64,000 nucleotides of DNA from the NCBI GenBank assembly GCA_026874595.1, contig CM049316.1:4478339-4542338 (forward strand). The letters run 5' to 3'. Shown piece by piece: positions 61,530 to 64,000 of this stretch. The notes below the pieces were generated by a model. That model was given only the letters and a program-made list of their open reading frames with translations. It was not told the origin of the DNA and did no database searches. The position numbers and the translations under genes were made by a program. The stretch's first letter is position 1. Every line of letters starts with the position of its first letter. Source of the DNA: Sipunculus nudus (lineage: Eukaryota > Annelida > Sipuncula > Golfingiida > Sipunculidae).

Positions 61530-62713
61530 CAGTCGAGTGAAGAGACACATGAAGTACAGAGAGCGGAAGGAGGACGTTAGGAGGTGGAGACGTGGGGCGA
61601 CGTGAAAGGGCGTCTGTTAGAAAGTTCGATACGCCCGGAAGATAAGCGTAATACACAGATTGAACAAGAGTTAGGTCTCCTGCATCAGTGAGGGAGACCA
61701 AGTACCGCCCTGCCTGTTTATATATGCCACCACCGTGGTGTGGTCGGTCATGACGAGTATGTGACGGCCTAGTAAGCAACGGGGACCAACGGGAGATCGC
61801 GCGACGGATGGCACGAAGATCTAGGACATGGATATGAAGGAGGCGTGCCGACGGGGACCAGACACCTGAGGTGTGGAGATCTGCCATATGGGCACCCCTA
61901 CCGAGGAGAGATGGGTTGGTAAATACCGTACAATCGATCCCCTGAGAGAAAGGAACTTCCTGAAAGAGAAAAGAAAGGTCCAGTCAGGGGCAAAGGGTCC
62001 GCCACGTACGTTGATATGGGAGGACCGCAGGACGAACCAAACTGAGATAGAGAAGGCTGTGAGCACACAGGAGAGACTGAACCGGACAGAGATATAACCG
62101 ACTGAAGAGAAGCAGTGGCACGAGGATTGATATGGCGAGACGCAAGAAAGGAAAGAATCTTGAAGAGAAGCAGTGGCACGAGGATTGATATGGCGAGACG
62201 CAAGAAAGGAAAGAATCTGTGTCCTGAGCTTGAGAGCAATTGCGCGCAGTAGAGACGCAGTCACTGACGCAAAATCAAGAGTCACACCAAGTAACTGTAA
62301 GGACGGTTCTGGTAGGTGAACTTAATAAACGGTAGGGACAACAGATGGATCGGAACGTGACAATATGCATCCGAAAGGGCCAATATGAACGCCCAATCCC
62401 TCCGACTGATAATGCGGGGAACCGCATGAATATTGAACATGCGATAAGGCGGCGGGTAATAGAGGTGCTTGAGATCAATAATCTGACGCCCCCGTCCGTG
62501 CGGTTTCGGAACCCGCAATAGACGAGAGTAAAATCCCCGGGGGGAAGGGGGATTTTCGAGAAGCGGCCACTTGTCCAGCAGAGACGGAATGGCCTCCACC
62601 AAAGTGAGACCTTTGATCGGATCGGTGTAAGGCTGAATATAGAACGGTGGCAGGGTGACTGGAGGATTGTGCAAAAACGTCAAACTGAACCCGAACGGGA
62701 ATGTGTCAAGCAC
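61530..62713 (-). pseudogene. DIRS reverse transcriptase-RNase H (broken, internal deletion)
   Basis: From 62713 the frame has GFYSRLLRVPK, QIIDLKHL and LALSDAYCHVPIH (first catalytic Asp). At 62282 it jumps from the PYSYLV position straight to LGVTLDFASV in another frame. The stretch that should hold the YxDD catalytic box is missing. A 58-bp perfect tandem duplication (62103-62160 and 62161-62218) adds another frameshift in the thumb region. RNase H follows, with LLHIHVLDLRAI, TDHTTVVAYINRQ (about 61780-61740, shifted frame) and PGVSNFLTDALSR. The expected first RNase H Asp region reads FTNPSLLGRGAH, so that Asp appears substituted. Confidence 0.85.
62103..62218. repeat. 58-bp perfect tandem duplication
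   Basis: TGAAGAGAAGCAGTGGCACG through AAAGAATCT is repeated immediately. The copies are identical, so the duplication is recent. It shifts the RT/RNase H frame. Confidence 0.98.
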
Positions 62714-62759
62714 TAAACATTGTGACGTTATGCTCGCCCATGCGGGAAAATTGACCTCT

Positions 62760-64000
62760 TAGACGAGTGCTAACCGGACCTAAAGAGTCATTTCTGGGTT
62801 GAACCTCGGTGCGAGGAACAACCGTGAAAAGGCTGTGCATGACTGGTACGGCCAGAAGGTCGGGACGATGGAACGGGGCCCGACGAGCCGATGAGAGAGC
62901 CGTTCAGGAAGGCCGCGACCGCGGAATGTGGTAAGACGGGCGCGGAGGAGGAGCAGCCGAACGGGAGTGGGCGGACCGGTCAGAACAATCCAATGCACGG
63001 TCTAAGAGGGGCCTAAGTGGGCTGCCAAACAGAAGATACCCAGTAGAAGGGCGAGCGTAAAGCTCAGCCAATTCAGCCAGAGTTCGGGTTCAAGGTACTT
63101 AATGAATGGATACAGGCCGAGAGGCGCAGTAAAATACCATGTCTACAATACGCCAATGAACTTGCTGGTGTTCATCACAGTCATGGGCTGACGCTTGCCA
63201 GATATCGTGTAGTGTGGTCGGATCCATTGAGACGGAGAGGAGGGTAGCGTAAATTATTCACCATCCCCGCCACCGGACGGCCAAGCCCCTCTAAAACCCA
63301 CAGGTGACAGTTGGTTATCGGGGCGGATGAAGAAAATAAGGTTATCCCAACCGCAAACGGTTGTACCAGCCCGGACTCTAGACGCATGTGCGCCTAAGGA
63401 ACGGCCGGATGATCCGGAAAAGGGATCAAACGATCAAAACATGACACCCGGTACCCTCGGGAGGTCCAGAGGGTGCCGGGGGATCACGCCGCATTAGACC
63501 CAGGCGGTACCGGGGCCCCTTTAGTGGCGTGGTGTTCCCCTTAAAGTTCAACTGTATTAACGGTGAATTCCATACACACCGGCGGTGTGGAAGAAGGCGA
63601 ATGAAGGGCGGCCGGAATCAATTAGAAACCGGACGCCGACGCTGGGAAAGTCCAAGGCCGTAGCCGACGGAACTTAGGACCGTCTGGTTGATTCTCCTGT
63701 GTGGAGCAACTAGGTCCAGCAGCGCAGGTTTGCAGGCACGCCAATCCTGGCGCTAGAGCGCGATCACCGACCACTGGTCTGTAGCCAGGGTGGGATCGGC
63801 AGCAGTAGCTGAAGGCAAAGCCTGAGAACCCCTTGAAGGGAGATCCTATGAATCACGGGGTGCTGGAATGACCAGAGGCTGGGAAAAAAGAAGCCGCGGT
63901 CGGCCAGGAGCAGGATCGAGCTGAGAAGCCACAGGAACCAGCCCGCATGCGGCATAGCAGCCGGAGTCAGAAACAAAGATGTAGACGGCCGGCCAGGGAT
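62760..64000 (-). pseudogene. Probable gag-like ORF1 region of the DIRS element (unrecognised, broken)
   Basis: GC-rich sequence continuous with the RT on the minus strand. Short frames are rich in Ser/Arg/Pro (for example SDRSAHSRSAAPPPRPSYH near 62980-62920). There is no recognisable domain, and frames are interrupted. Its position upstream of RT is where DIRS elements carry ORF1. It continues beyond the window. Confidence 0.5.

Larger units (their letters stand above)
59628..64000 (-). mobile_element. Decayed DIRS-like tyrosine-recombinase retrotransposon (3' part)
   Basis: On the minus strand, reading from the right edge, the order is a GC-rich gag-like region, reverse transcriptase, RNase H, tyrosine recombinase, then a terminal inverted-repeat structure. 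This is the order of DIRS/PAT elements, which integrate with a recombinase instead of an integrase. The 5' end is outside the window. All domains carry frameshifts or stops, and the RT has an internal deletion, so the copy is dead. Composition is clearly GC-richer than the host sequence, which fits a recent arrival or a different mutational history. Confidence 0.85.

Overview
This is a stretch of an AT-rich animal nuclear genome. It has intron-scale spacing and few genes, and it is packed with tandem repeats and non-autonomous transposons. The repeat style, the FMRFamide-receptor-like GPCR and the DIRS-type retrotransposon fit a lophotrochozoan, most likely a bivalve mollusc. That placement is an inference, because no marker gene settles the taxon.

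Two coding loci can be supported. At 13.2-14.4 kb (+) there is an intact, intronless rhodopsin-family GPCR of 374 residues. At 44.2-45.0 kb (-) there is a candidate two-exon gene: a signal-peptide exon joins in phase to a cysteine-rich terminal exon that I do not recognise. Everything else that reads as open is short, or lies inside repeats.

The repeats are the main content. Three element families, called here A (23.9-26.5, 33.6-37.2, 37.2-39.9 and 57.8-59.6 kb), C (7.0-9.8 and 49.7-50.9 kb) and D (41.7-43.4 kb), share one architecture. A short terminal hairpin is followed by an 11-bp subterminal inverted repeat and then tandem monomers. The far end often carries a GGAC-type simple repeat, then the reverse complement of the 11-mer, then TAAAAA. 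In family A the two ends of each copy covary. This resembles Helentron-type (Helitron-like) non-autonomous elements. Consistent with that, two inverted copies of a related terminus (5.4-5.7 and 45.3-45.6 kb) lie next to decayed non-LTR-type endonuclease coding sequence, a domain that Helentrons carry at their C-terminus.

Other blocks are a 29-bp minisatellite (17.2-18.0 kb), a 33-bp minisatellite split by an insertion (30.5-31.9 kb), a MITE-like element (32.6-32.8 kb), and a 59-bp minisatellite (46.7-49.1 kb) interrupted by a 723-bp solo LTR with a perfect 5-bp target duplication.

The right end (59.6-64.0 kb) is GC-rich and holds the 3' part of a decayed DIRS-like tyrosine-recombinase retrotransposon on the minus strand. 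It is inserted into a family A element. Its reverse transcriptase has lost the catalytic YxDD region, and its recombinase is broken by stops and frameshifts.
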